A DNA stretch of 64,000 bases from Hyperoodon ampullatus (GCA_949752795.1 OX457058.1:160893353-160957352), one strand, 5' to 3'; shown: positions 35,726 to 46,869, counted from the stretch's first letter. Made by a program: numbers and translations. Notes: generated by a model not told the origin, from the letters alone.

Positions 35726-36106
35726 TGTAATCATGGGGTGTTGATAAGAGTTGCTCTCAGATTATAAAGCATAGTTATTTCAAGGGATGGGTTACTTAAG
35801 GAATTTTAAAGGGTCTTAGAAATGAACTAAAGCCGAATTCCATGTGCATTATCAAAGTCTATATATAGAATATTAATATCAGATGAAATAGCTGGGCATC
35901 TATATAAACAGGAATTTTAAGGCAAGGTAGTTATTTCAAGATGATGTACTTTGATTTGGTACCTGGTAGTTAACCTGTGTGCAGATGTCTTGATTCACAA
36001 TGTTCTTATTTAAAAGAAATGCTCACTGAATATGACCGTGTAGTATTTTGACTCCAGTTAGCAACTTCTTAATTTGAGTGCTCCCCAGAATCAATATTAT
36101 CATTGT

Positions 36107-36318
36107 TTTTTTTTTTTTTTTTTTTTTTGGTACGCGGGACTCTCACTGCCGTGGCCTCTCCCGTTGCAGAGCACAGGCTCCGGAAGCACAGACTCAGCGG
36201 CCATGGCTCACGGGCCCAGCCGCTTTGCGGCATGTGGGATCCTCCCGGATCGGGGCACGAAACCGCGTCCCCTACATCGGCAGGTGGACCCTCAACCACT
36301 GTGCCACCAGGGAAGCCC
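36107..36318 (-). repeat. CHR-2 type SINE, antisense
   Basis: Poly(T) tail, GGTACGCGGGACTCTCACTG, and a head ending GTGCCACCAGGGAAGCCC. Flanked by TATCATTGT at 36098-36106 and 36319-36327. The open frames in the SINE are not genes. Confidence 0.92.
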
Positions 36319-36445
36319 TATCATTGTATTTTAAGGGAATTCCTGAGGAAGGAAAAAGAGCCACAAAAATCTTAGCTAAAGTCAAGAATTTTCAATAAAG
36401 TTAAAGTTTTCTCCCTGACATGAAAATACAAGAAATCTGTTAATT

Positions 36446-36468
36446 TATTATTATTATTATTATTTTGA
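36446..36468. repeat. (TTA)n microsatellite
   Basis: Short TTATTATTATTATTATTA run, about seven units. Confidence 0.9.
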
Positions 36469-36479
36469 AGATCACAAAA

Positions 36480-37072
36480 TGTCAGGAACCCTGAAAACGA
36501 AGTGTTTCTTCTCAGCGAGAGTCTTGAAGATAGATGCGAGACTTTCCCTATCTGACAAGGGGTTCTCATTATCAAGCACACAACAGAAGACAAGGTTGAT
36601 GCCAAGGCCTGCTTGACTCGGCTAGTAAAGATACAAGCCACTTTTAGATTCAGACAGTTTATTACGTACATCAAAAGGAAGAATAGACCATGGTGCCATC
36701 CTCCCGGTCCTTGCCATATGTACGATACAGGACAATGATGGATGACTGCAATGTGAGATGTGGGATATATCTCACTTCTGAGGTGCCAGAACTAGGCTGC
36801 AGCTAAGTGGCTATATATCCTGCGGCTCTATGCTGAGGGAGGCGGGGCAAAGACCCACATACTCATCAGAACCTGGAGGTAATTAGAAAGTATTTCATGG
36901 CAGCCTTCCAGGGGAGGTTGGGAGGTGTGTGGGAGATGAACCCCTAGAAGCCCCTCAAGGCCTACAGTGCTCTCAAGTTCTGGAAGGACCACAGGAGTTC
37001 CTCTGAGTCTCAGATAAGCTGTCATGCTATCCTTTGCCTTGGTGGCCTATGTGAATGTGTGTGAGGTCACCA
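36480..37072 (-). repeat. Candidate solo LTR of an endogenous retrovirus
   Basis: Read on the minus strand it has the order expected of an LTR: a TGTGTCTGGTGACC start, a GC box (plus-strand GGCGGGGC at 36841), a TATA box (GGATATATAG; plus strand CTATATATCC at 36811), then about 150 bp further an AATAAA signal (TTTATT at 36658-36663 on the plus strand), and an end in CAGGGTTCCTGACA. No gag, pol or env reading frame lies next to it. I could not confirm a target duplication and do not recognise the family. Confidence 0.5.
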
Positions 37073-37287
37073 GACACAATGATGGAGACATTCTTTACAG
37101 TCGCACTCATGGTACTCTTTCATGGTAAGGGGAATACATTAGTTTTTACATTATTTGGGAGGAAATACATTATTTCCACCCAAAATATGGAAAGTAAATA
37201 GTATCACAATAAAGATGAAGGTCATAGAATTTTCACAAATGGTTCTAATCCATAATTTGACTATCATGGTCTAAGAATGAAAGTTCA

Positions 37288-37500
37288 GGGCTTCCCTGGT
37301 GGCGCAGTGGTTGAGAGCCCGCCTGCCGATGCAGGGGACATGGGCTCGTGTCCTGGTCCGGAAAGATCCCACATGTCATGAAGCAGCTAAGCCCGTGAGC
37401 CATGGCCACTGAGCCTGCGTGTCCGGAGCCTGTGCTCTGCAACGGGACAGGCCACAACAGTGAGAGGCCCGCATACTGCAAAAAAAAAAAAAAAAAAAAG
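37288..37500 (+). repeat. CHR-2 type SINE
   Basis: GGGCTTCCCTGGTGGCGCAGTGG (pol III A box within) to GAGAGGCCCGCATACTGC and an A19 tail. The B-box position reads GGGCTCGTGTCC. I could not define a target duplication. Confidence 0.9.
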
Positions 37501-37504
37501 AAAA

Positions 37505-37985
37505 CCTTATAGAACACCTCTGATGTTTTTTATCTTTGTGATAGCAGAAAAATTAATAGAGACCCCTCTGCCTCTCTTTCCTTATCTGCCAAACTACTGT
37601 GATGAATTTTGTGAAATATTATTGACTAGCATTCCTCTTGGGGAGAGCACTAAATTTCTTAGAAAAAAAAAATATATATATATTAGTAAGGGAAATAAAT
37701 TCTAAAGGAATACACACAAAAAGCAATAAAAAAGTAGATGGCCATTAAATCTGTTTGCATGATTAAGAAGAATGTATTCTATTTCAGAGAGATGGGAGGA
37801 TCAAATCAATAAAGAGAAGAATTAGGAAAAGGGGAGAAAAGAAAAAATGGTCAGATGGCACTGTACTTTCTACAATATGACCCTGCCCATGACTCTTGAA
37901 TATTCATTTAAATCTTTTAAGCCCAGAAAGTGTTTACAATGAAAGATTTGTTTTTTAACTCAAGTGAGGGATATGTTATGGTTAG
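37505..37985. other. Stretch without a recognised gene
   Basis: No repeat family or exon recognised. Confidence 0.35.
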
Positions 37986-38004
37986 ATATCAATATGGTTC
38001 TTTT

Positions 38005-38207
38005 GTGTGTGTGTGCATGGTATGCGGGCCTCTCACTGTTGTGGCCTCTCCCGTTGCGGAGCACAGGCTCCGGACACGCAGGCTCAGCGGCCATGGCTCA
38101 CAGGCCCAGCTGCTCTGCAGCATGTGGGATCCTCCTGGACTGGGACACGAACCCGTGTCCCCTGCATCTGCAGGCGGACTCTCAACCACTGCGCCACTAG
38201 GGAAGCC
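38005..38207 (-). repeat. CHR-2 type SINE with target duplication
   Basis: GTGTGTGTGTGCATGG tail region, GCGGGCCTCTCACTGTTGTGG, and head end GCGCCACTAGGGAAGCC. Flanked by CAATATGGTTCTTTT (37990-38004) and CAATATGGATCTTTT (38208-38222), one mismatch. Confidence 0.93.
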
Positions 38208-38209
38208 CA

Positions 38210-38840
38210 ATATGGATCTTTTAATGAGAAATCTTTCACGCTGAATATACTTTACCAAACCCTGGGAGATAGGGAGATATTATCTATATCCTCATCCATA
38301 TCCTTTCTACAATTCTACAAGCTGACATTTGAGAACACTTATAAAACAACTTCTGCCAAAGGGATTTTTTTACTGGGTTCAGGAACCCTGTTCTACCTAT
38401 GTATATAGCAGACTGGAAGTATTGGAGAGGTAATGTCCTTGGAAGTAGCCCCTCTAATTGTTGGCTGGGATGGCAACTCTTAAGGCATTTGCTACAATGT
38501 CTCTAAGTTTTTCTCAGCAGAGCTGAGCTCCAGTTACCCACAGAGGTAATTGGCTTGATTCCACAACCTTACTGGCTTTTTCCTTTCCTGCCTTATTTTT
38601 TCACTCCTCTAACAGAATTACCTTGGATAACCCCACACACAAATTATTAGCACTTAAATTCTCGTCTCATCATCTGCTTCTGGGAGAACCTAAACCAAGA
38701 TATGAGTTCATAAGGCGAAACTCACAAAAGAGTGTACACACAATAGGGGTCCAGGAATCAAATGCTGCCATAGGAGAATACGTTGCTTGGAATTTTCTAA
38801 AAATTAACAAGACAGGCTTGGAATTTACACAAGATGTGCA
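38210..38840. other. Stretch without a recognised gene
   Basis: No repeat family or exon recognised between the SINE and the Tigger element. Confidence 0.35.
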
Positions 38841-38844
38841 ATTA

Positions 38845-39884
38845 CAGTAAGTCCCCTACATACAAACCTTCAAGTTGCAAACTTTCAAAGATGCTAACGT
38901 GCGTTCGCATGTCCCATCAAGTAAGTTAGTTCATGTGTCTGGCATACATTGTCACGTGCATGCATCCTCTACAAGTGGTTATGCTTTAATGTACTTTACT
39001 ACACAGTTTGTTTACAAGTTTTGTGGATTGAGAAGGTGGATGAGGAGTCTAAAGATGTCTTCAGCAACTTAGTGACGCTCTGTGAGAAGCTGGAGCTAGA
39101 TCTGCAAGAGGACGACTTCACTGAATTCCTTGCTCTGCAACATAGAGCTTACTAATGAAGACCTGATGGAATTGTAGACCCAGAGAAAGGACAAAGAGAG
39201 ACAAGAGGAAGAAGAAGTAACTGAAGAACTGAAAAGGTTCACAATGCAGGAAATGACAAAGGGATTTTCTTTATTTCAGGAGGTACTGTTAGTTTTTGAG
39301 GCACAGGACCCGAACATAGAACAAACGGTACACAAAGGTTGAAGCAGCGATTCAGAATACAAGCCAGTGCTACCCTGTCATCTATGATAAGAAAAAAAAA
39401 AAAAAAAGCTACTACCCAGACATCACTGGATCATTTTTTTAAGAGGGTAGATGATATTGAATCCAGCAAGGAGCTAGAACGTGTGCCATCAGTGTCAGGG
39501 GTGAGTGAAATTGCAGCTTGCACTCCGTCTCCTGTTGCTGACAATCCTTCAGCTCTACCATCTCCCACCTCCTCTCCCTCCTCCAGTCAGTAACTCATCT
39601 TGCCTTTTCACTCGATGCCAACCCCTGTATGTCAGCTGTTGAATTGTACTACTGTACTTTTCAATGTACTGTAAGATTAAAAATGTTTTTTTTATTTTTT
39701 GTGTTTGCTTGTTTTTTTAATGTATTATTTGTGTGAAAAGTATTATAAACCTATTACTGTACAGTATTATATAGCTGATTATGTTAGTTGGGTACCTAGG
39801 TTAACTTTGTTCGACTTAATGAACAAACTGGGTTTATGAATGTGCTCTAGGAATGGAACTTGTTCATATGTAGGGGACTTACTC
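38845..39884 (+). mobile_element. Tigger/pogo-type DNA transposon, internally deleted
   Basis: Terminal inverted repeats CAGTAAGTCCCCTACATAC at 38845 and, in reverse complement, at the right end (CATATGTAGGGGACTTACTC, ending 39884). The flanking dinucleotide TA at 38843-38844 and 39885-39886 is the duplication made by Tc1/mariner-pogo elements. At about 1040 bp it is much shorter than full Tigger elements (about 2.4 kb or more). The left part of the transposase gene (DNA-binding and DDE regions) is missing. Confidence 0.85.
39009..39593 (+). pseudogene. Tigger transposase C-terminal remnant
   Basis: The end of the transposase gene survives in broken frames. Near 39030-39155 it reads VDEESKDVFSNLVTLCEKLELD followed by EDDFTEFLALQH. 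A stop (TAG at about 39173) and shifts follow. Near 39339-39593 it continues with TTQTSLDHFFKR, SGVSEIAAC and a Pro/Ser-rich tail up to TAA. The key catalytic DDE part is absent, so the protein cannot work. QTSLDHFF at 39417-39440 matches a PCNA-interacting box, a feature known for pogo-family transposases. Confidence 0.8.
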
Positions 39885-39889
39885 TAATG

Positions 39890-41470
39890 GCTTCTTAGCA
39901 AGTTAAAACTATGTCTATGAGAGGAGTATCTGTCATCTGACTTATGCTAGTATAATAAGCCTTACCTCATTAGATGGTTTTGAAGTCTAAAATAAAAAGG
40001 ATAATACATATTTAAGTGTATTGTAAACTGTTAGGGTCACGAGAAATGTACATCATTTCTCATTTCTCAACCTTGTGATTTTGCTATATTGGTGACATTA
40101 ATGTGATCAGGTATATTTTATAGCTTTGACCTACTTTGTCAAGTTCACTTAGCTTTACCACAGGTTTGTAAGAGAACATTCATGGTTACCCCTACTCTAC
40201 CTTGTTCCCAGTCTGTCCTTTCTCTTATTATCACATGAGATCTGCAGCTACAGCAGTTTTTGTGTGAAATCCCTGTGCTAAAATAGTCAGCTTGGGGGTA
40301 GGTCACATAGGTGATTCTTTGCACAGTGGAAGTGAAATGTTATCAGAATTTAACAGAAGATTGATCCCTTGCCTCAGAAGTTATGAAAAAACAAAGCTTG
40401 ACATTGTCATACATATTTTGTGTGTTAGGGTTTTGCTCTCTGAACCAATCATGGCACAATCAGTAAACAAGTCTTAGTACTATTCTTGTTTACTTTTGTT
40501 ATCTGACCTATGTTTCTTAATTGATAACTGCTACCCTTTGGAGTTCAAGCCTTATAGCACTGATATACTAAGTGCTGAATAGTAATCTTGCTTTTTGACA
40601 TCGGGATTCTTGAAACAGTATCATATTGAAAATGGGTTTGTCACACAAACAAACTGCAAAGGTGTTCACAGAATATGAATGACAGCTTTGAGACATATAT
40701 ATTGTGGCATTTTTTTGGTTGTTGGAAGTAGTGTGGGCCTCTCACTGTAGATGTCCAAAGTAATTTCACGTCAGGATGTAATAGAAGGTATTTTTTTCTC
40801 CCAGGATTCACTTTTCTCACTCCCTAGCTCACCACAGCTTTATTATTTGGTGATTAGCAGCATTGTCCAAAGCATTTTTATGGACTTTAAAAGGAAATCA
40901 TAGCCAAAAAGAATATCCAGTGGGTAAATGCCTGAGTTACCAGATTGAAGCCAGGCCACCATGGAGACTGTGACCCAGTGCGTTTACACAGAGGTCAGCA
41001 AAATATTTGTCCCTTGACTCATTTCAATTCCCAAAAAGGAAAGATGAGAATTGGGATCTTGGCCTTTCAATATTTTGTTGCGTAAAATCATTACCGCACA
41101 TGGACTTCTATAAGGAAGCACATGTGTAGGTCAGCCTTGGAAGAACATGCGCTGGGATATCCTCCCGGGAGCCCAGGGGGAGTGGAAGGCTGGCACCAGG
41201 CTGAACTCTCCCACTCCGCTTCTCGTGTGATTTAACAGCTGCCAAAGCTGAAGGTCCAAGTGTTGTTAACTGACCATAAAATTAAAACCATGACCCCCTA
41301 CACACTATGCTAACCCATAGACCCACCGGGGTTACATGTGTACAGAAGTTTTATAAAAAAGAGAAAAAAGAAAGAGAGAGAAAGAAAGAAAATGAAAGAA
41401 CCATTTAGAAGAATTAGATTGCTACCCCAAAGTTCCTGACACTAGAATAATGTTACTACTTGTGTGAAGT
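39890..41470. other. Stretch without a recognised gene
   Basis: No exon or repeat family recognised, except a GA-rich stretch at 41350-41400. GTGTGGGCCTCTCACTGT near 40730 is too short to call a SINE. Confidence 0.35.
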
Positions 41471-41479
41471 GGTCAGAGA

Positions 41480-41700
41480 GAGAGAATATGCATCTAGGAT
41501 TAGGAGAGGGTTTGAGTCCCCACTAAGTGAAACCTTGAGTTTCCTTATCTGTAAAGCAGGAATGTCTATCTATCGACCTACAATTCATCTACTTATTTTT
41601 TTTTTTTACATAAAACACCAAAGGAGGAAAGTTGTAATAATTAAAGTCTATGTTTGCAAAATGTTTAGCACAATATCCAGGAAAAAGGTGACCCTGGATC
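41480..41700 (+). repeat. MIR SINE remnant
   Basis: GTTTGAGTCCCCACTAAG, CCTTGAGTTTCCTTATCTG and GCAAAATGTTTAGCACAATATCC are in MIR order. Confidence 0.5.
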
Positions 41701-42163
41701 AATGCTGAATATCAATATGATTGTTCAATGTTTTTCAATGAAAGGAATCTGAATGGATCTATAAATTAAAACCATTTGCTTACATATTCATAAAGTCCCC
41801 CTTAAATTCTACCACTGTTACTGTAGAATTAAAAGTGCAAATAATCTAAAACAGCAGATAAACCAGAAGTCATACGTATTTGGAAAAAGCTGTGTACGGT
41901 GCTGATTTTGATGTTAGACTGCACTTATAAACCTGAATTCCAAAGAATATGGCAGAAAATGAAGAAATGTAAAGGAATTGGAATTGTATCCCTAATAATT
42001 TGGTCTAGATGAAAATAATGTCATCAACACCTCAGTTGCACTATAGCCCTCTTATAATATACTGAATAACTTTGACTATTCCAATATATGACCTTGCACA
42101 AAGACATTCACGTAGCAGATGTTGACCTTAATTTCTTCATATACTAAATGAAGAGGTTGGATA

Positions 42164-42169
<6 letters not shown>

Positions 42170-42234
<65 letters not shown>

Positions 42235-42425
42235 CGGCCTGCGGGCCTCTCACTGTTGTGGCCTCTCCCGTTGCGGAGCACAGGCTCCAGACACGCAGGC
42301 TCAGTGGCCATGGCTCACGGGCCCAGCCGCTCCGCGGCATGTGGGATCTTCCCGGACCGGGGAACAAACCCGTGTCCGCTGCATTGGCAGGCGGACTCCC
42401 AACCACTGCACCACCAGGGAAGCCC
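42170..42425 (-). repeat. CHR-2 type SINE with long (TA)n tail
   Basis: The (TA)n tract (42164-42231) stands where the tail should be, followed by GCGGCCTGCGGGCCTCTCAC and head end GCACCACCAGGGAAGCCC. Flanked by TGGATATGATAT at 42158-42169 and 42426-42437. As at 19034-19318, the tail has become a TA microsatellite. Confidence 0.92.
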
Positions 42426-42439
42426 TGGATATGATATTT

Positions 42440-43620
42440 TGTATAAGTCAAATTTAAACTTGCTTGGTTATAGAAAATTCAATAATTTTGTGAACTAAAA
42501 AATGAATTTAAATGATTTTCCTGAGTCATAAACCAACACTTTTTTCCAAAGAATTGCCTAGAGTTAGATATTTTTCTCGAAGTTAAACTTTAGAACACTT
42601 TTTATATTGAGAAATTTAATATCACTACTGTGAGGTTCTAGCATAGGTCATCACTACCATGACACTCTCTCTGTATTTGTTTCTAAATCTCTGCCCTGAG
42701 ATCAGGGCATGAAATTGGATTTAGGGGTGTGGGAAGGAGAGAAGTGGAATTGCCTATCCTGCTGAATATTGGAAATTTAAATTTACCACAGATTACCCAC
42801 ATAATAGATATTCCATAGGTCAATTATTGTAAAGAAAGATATAGAAAATATATAGATATACATCATGCCCTAAGGATACTCTACCAGAATTTCTTTCCCC
42901 TGACTATTCTGAAGAGTGAAATAAAAATTATAGAATACAGTTAAATTTTGCCTTCCACGAGACTTTATGACACTTACAGAAATTGAAATGGAAATCAGGC
43001 CAGCCAATAGAAGTATCAACACAAAAGATGCTTTAATGGAGTGCACACGCAGGCAGCTTGGAGCCCATTTAATTTTATGTATTCTATGGAAATAATATTC
43101 TTTAGCCTTAACGCCTTTACCCAGGCTACAATAAAACAAGCTCATCCCATGGGTCTTCTCTCCTGTACTCTTTGTAGCCTCTCAATTTGTCTAAGGATTG
43201 AAATCCATATGTATAAAAGTCTGTTCCTTTTACTGTATAAGCAGGCTATGTGGTGTGTGTGTAGTAGATTGGGGTTTTTGGAAAAAGTGGGTGGTTTCAA
43301 ATGCTCACATTGTAAAACAACCATCACTGTTCCTCAGAGAACGAAACTCACAAAATATTTGCTGCTGGCAAATGGATATGCTCTGAAGCCATCCCAGAAG
43401 TTTGCTTTGACAGATGTCAGCTGATGGAGATTTGCACAAAAGTCTATAAACTGCCATATTCTACACCCTGTGTCAGTTGGCACATTACTTTCTTGTACCT
43501 TCTGTGTTTCCATTACATTAGATTGGAAACAAAGCCTCCTATTTACTGAGCAAATTCTTTGCTATGTGAAACGGTGAACAATTACAACCATTACCCTGTC
43601 AACCATTTCTATCAGTTCAA
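42440..43620. other. Stretch without a recognised gene
   Basis: No exon or repeat family recognised. Overlapping frames at 42870-43424 on both strands have no family resemblance. Confidence 0.35.
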
Positions 43621-43633
43621 TTAAAAATGCCTA

Positions 43634-43745
43634 AAGGAAAGCAGAGGCGGGGGTGGTGGTGGTGGGATGAATTGGGAGATTGGGATTGACATATATACAT
43701 TAATACATATAAAATAGATAACTTATAAGAAAAAAAAGACCTAAA
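43634..43745 (+). mobile_element. Very short 5'-truncated L1 3' end
   Basis: GGCGGGGGTGGTGGTGGTGG, then GGGATGAATTGGGAGATTGGG and TAATACATATAAAATAGATAAC is the L1 3' UTR type also seen at 9170-9230. It is flanked by AAAAATGCCTA at 43623-43633 and 43746-43756. Only about 110 bp was inserted. Confidence 0.85.
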
Positions 43746-43759
43746 AAAAATGCCTACGC

Positions 43760-44720
43760 ATTGCATTCTGAATCATAGTCACTGTGAGTGGAGCCTGACT
43801 CTGGTGTTCAAGACTGGTGAAAAGTCTCTAATCACATTGGGGTGATGGTAGAAGGTCCTTTCATTTGTAGCCTTCTTAAGGATTCTGAGTGTTAACCATG
43901 TTCTGTGAACTGTCGGCACAGTGTTATGTCCCCATTCAAGGGAACAACTTTCCATGACTTACCAAAAAGCCATTATGACTGTCAAAGAGATGCAATGAAA
44001 GTATATTTTAAGGAATTAAGTAGAAATAAAGGCAAAATATACACAGTGGGAAACTGTACTTTTTAACCAAGAGTTGAATACCCATGTATTCAAGATACTG
44101 TCAAATTCAAAAACATGGGAAAAATAGAAGAAAAAATTGAGTAATTTTAAAACTCCAAAATATTGTCATATTCTCTGTGTTCCTGATGGTTCTCTTATAA
44201 TTTCCACAGGCCAAACATTATATCAATTTGATCATATTTTATATAATTGCAGGAAATATATCTGAATTCATACTTCACCTACCATTATAGAAAAGTTTTA
44301 GTCATAAAAATTTAAGTATAATAACTCATTTATTATCTATTTATCCTATAAGTCATTCATTAAATAATATTTTGCTGGGTGACTATAAAGTCCATAACAC
44401 TTTGCTGGATCATGAAAGAAATTTAGTTGATAACAACTCTAACCATCTGGATATTATGCATGTTGTTGGTGAGCAAAATATTCAAGAAACAGTATATATG
44501 AATTCAAATTAACACATCATTACAAGCTCAAGTGAGCATGTCAGAGGATGCCTTAACTGGTTTCAGGAGGCATAAAGAGAGGGAGAGAGAGACTTTGGAA
44601 AGGCATAATTAATAGACACATTCTAAGATTTAACATTAACTTAATTATCATGACTGTTTCAATCCATAGTTGACCAAAGGGGGTTGAGCAAAACACTTGT
44701 TATTTTAGAAGAAAATGTTT
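43760..44720. other. Stretch without a recognised gene
   Basis: No exon or repeat family recognised. Confidence 0.35.
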
Positions 44721-44739
44721 TCAGATTCAATTACAATTT

Positions 44740-44939
44740 TTTTTTTTTTTTTGTACACGTACCTTTCACAGTTGTGGCCTCTCCCATTGCGGAGCACAGG
44801 TTCCAGATGTGCAGGCTCAGCGGCATGGCTCACGGGCTTAGTTGCTCCGCCGCATGTGGGATCTTCCTGGACTGGGCACGAACCCATATCCCCTGTATCG
44901 GCAGGTGAACTCTCAACTACTGTGCCACCAGGGAAGCCC
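44740..44939 (-). repeat. CHR-2 type SINE with perfect target duplication
   Basis: Poly(T), GTACACGTACCTTTCACAG, and head end GTGCCACCAGGGAAGCCC. Flanked by TCAATTACAATTT at 44727-44739 and 44940-44952, identical. Confidence 0.93.
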
Positions 44940-45528
44940 TCAATTACAATTTAATCAATGTCCATTTTGCTGACATTTAAGTTTTTGCTGGCAACCAAAA
45001 ACGTTTCAGGTGAAAAACATTTTGAGGGTCAAAATAAAGTGTTATTGTTTCCTGCACTGGAAAACAAAAAAATCTATTATTACAGACTGATTCCGTGCTA
45101 CATCTAATACCATAAATTCTATTTTCCTGTAACATTGTCTGATATATTGGATGTAGAACTGGATCCCAATAAACTCCAGGCTTGCCATTCAGAGCATATT
45201 TTTAGGAGGAAGTTAACAAAAGAGTTTGAACTGTTCTCTGAATAACAGTTTCATAATTCATTGATATTGACTCTTTATTTGTTTGAAATTCTCTTCCTTA
45301 CCTGCCTTTACTTTACAGTGAACAATTTCCAAGTTTTCTGTTAGAAGTGCTCCTGAATTTGTTTTCAAATAACATTTTGAATTAAAAATGTAAACTAAAT
45401 TTGACCAAATGGTTCCTTGTTTTCTCATCAGGATTCTTCTGTTTAACCAGGAGGACTGGCCCACTTCCCAAAAGAGGAACAATATCATGATTTATTTCTT
45501 ATAGGTTTACAAATCTGATTTTTTTTTT

Positions 45529-45805
45529 ATGGCTGCATTGGGTCTTGGTTGCTGTACACGGGCTTTCTCTAGTTGCGGCGAGGGGGGCTACTCTTCATTG
45601 TGGTGTGCGGGCTTCTCATTGCAGTGGCTTCTCTTGTTGTGGAGCACCGGCTCTAGGCGAGTGGCCTCTAGAGCACAGGCTCAGTAGTTGTAGCACACAG
45701 GCCTAGCTGCTCCGTGGCATGTGGGATCTTCCCGGACCAGGGATCGAATTCATGTCCCCTGCATTGGCAGGCTGACTCTTAACCACTGCACCACCAGGGA
45801 AGTCC
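45529..45805 (-). repeat. CHR-1-like long SINE
   Basis: A longer (about 280 bp) and more diverged relative of the CHR SINEs: GGCTGCATTGGGTCTTGG, GTGTGCGGGCTTCTCATTGC, GTGGGATCTTCCCGGACC, GGATCGAATTCATGTCC and CCACCAGGGAAGTCC. Flanked by CTGATTTTTTTT at about 45515 and 45806. The younger CHR-2 copies lack the first 60-80 bp block. Confidence 0.88.
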
Positions 45806-46089
45806 CTGATTTTTTTTAAGTTTTTCCAATTTCATATATTCAGTTATCTTCAGATAACAAGTATCCAATCTACTTATAGGTGGAATACACATATAGGAAG
45901 TAATAAAAGTGACAGAACAATATATAAATAAGAATGTGATAATGCCATATGGGGGTAAGGTCATGGAAACTTAAAGTGAGCAATGGTCAGAAAAGAATAG
46001 AGGTAATCTGGAAATTTTTATGAAAGAGAAAGATTGGAAAAATTGAAATTCCCATTTATCAAGAAAAGGAAATAGATGGAGTCTTATGG

Positions 46090-46260
46090 GTTCTGAGTCA
46101 GAGATTATGGTTTCTGATGCAGATTCTGCCACGTACTAGTTATGAATTTGGAAAAATCATCTAGCCCCATTTGTATACCAGAAAAGAGAGACTTACATGC
46201 TTCAAGAAAGAGTGAAGCTCAATTTTAATAATGTGCTGAAAACACCTAAACTATAATAGG
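46090..46260 (+). repeat. MIR SINE remnant
   Basis: GATTCTGCCACGTACTAG, AATTTGGAAAAATCATCTAG and CATTTGTATACCAGAAAAG are MIR body wording. Confidence 0.5.
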
Positions 46261-46409
46261 ATATGAAGAAAAATTATAATTATTGCCAAGGTCCCAGGAT
46301 GAGAATTTCTTTTTGCCTGCCTGTCATAAGAAATTGAGTATGCTATAAGAGCTCAAGGAGAGAGAGAAATGGGGCACATTAGAATTTCAAGCTATCTTTA
46401 AGAAAGACT

Positions 46410-46605
46410 CTAGCATTGAACTGTCCAACAGCAGTCATGAGTCATATGTAGCCATTTAAACTAACATTTAAATTAGCAAAATTAAATATAATTAATAATT
46501 ATAATTAAATGTAATTAATAATTATACATTTCAAAGGCTTACTAGCCACATATGGCTAATGGCTACTATATTGGACCACAAAGATACAGATCACTTCCAT
46601 CATCA
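46410..46605. mobile_element. hAT-type MITE with palindromic body
   Basis: GAACTGTCCAACAGCAG and CATATGTAGCCATTTAAAC on the left are mirrored by CCACATATGGCTAATGGC and TATATTGGACCACAAAG on the right. It is a common mammalian MER-type MITE. I do not name the family. Confidence 0.6.
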
Positions 46606-46659
46606 CAGAAATGATTTTTTGTTTGTTTTGTGTGTTTTTTTTGATAGGTTCTGCTCTAG

Positions 46660-46851
46660 AGCTGTGGTTCTCAACTGAGGGCAATTTTGTTCTCCATGGG
46701 ATATTGGCAGTGTCTGGAAACAATTCTGGTTGTCACAACTGGAGTTGTGTAGAGCCCAAGGATGCTGCTAACTACCATACGATGCACAGAAGGGCCTTTC
46801 ACAACTAAGAATTATCACATTCAAAATTTCAGGACTGTCAGGTGAGAACAC
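46660..46851 (+). mobile_element. MER20 hAT-Charlie element with target duplication
   Basis: AGCTGTGGTTCTCAACTG, CAATTTTGTTCTCCATGGG, GGCAGTGTCTGGAAAC, GGATGCTGCTAACTACC and ACAACTAAGAATTATC follow the MER20 consensus. It is flanked by CTGCTCTAG at 46651-46659 and 46852-46860, which includes the 8-bp duplication of hAT transposons. Confidence 0.8.
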
Positions 46852-46869
46852 CTGCTCTAGGGCAAGCAG

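Noticed and set aside
37245..37517. tRNA gene suggested by A- and B-box-like motifs in the SINE heads
   Set aside because: The motifs belong to SINE promoters derived from a tRNA. The cloverleaf is not kept.
40725..40750. GTGTGGGCCTCTCACTGT resembling the CHR SINE tail region
   Set aside because: Only about 15 bases match, with no head, tail or duplication around them.
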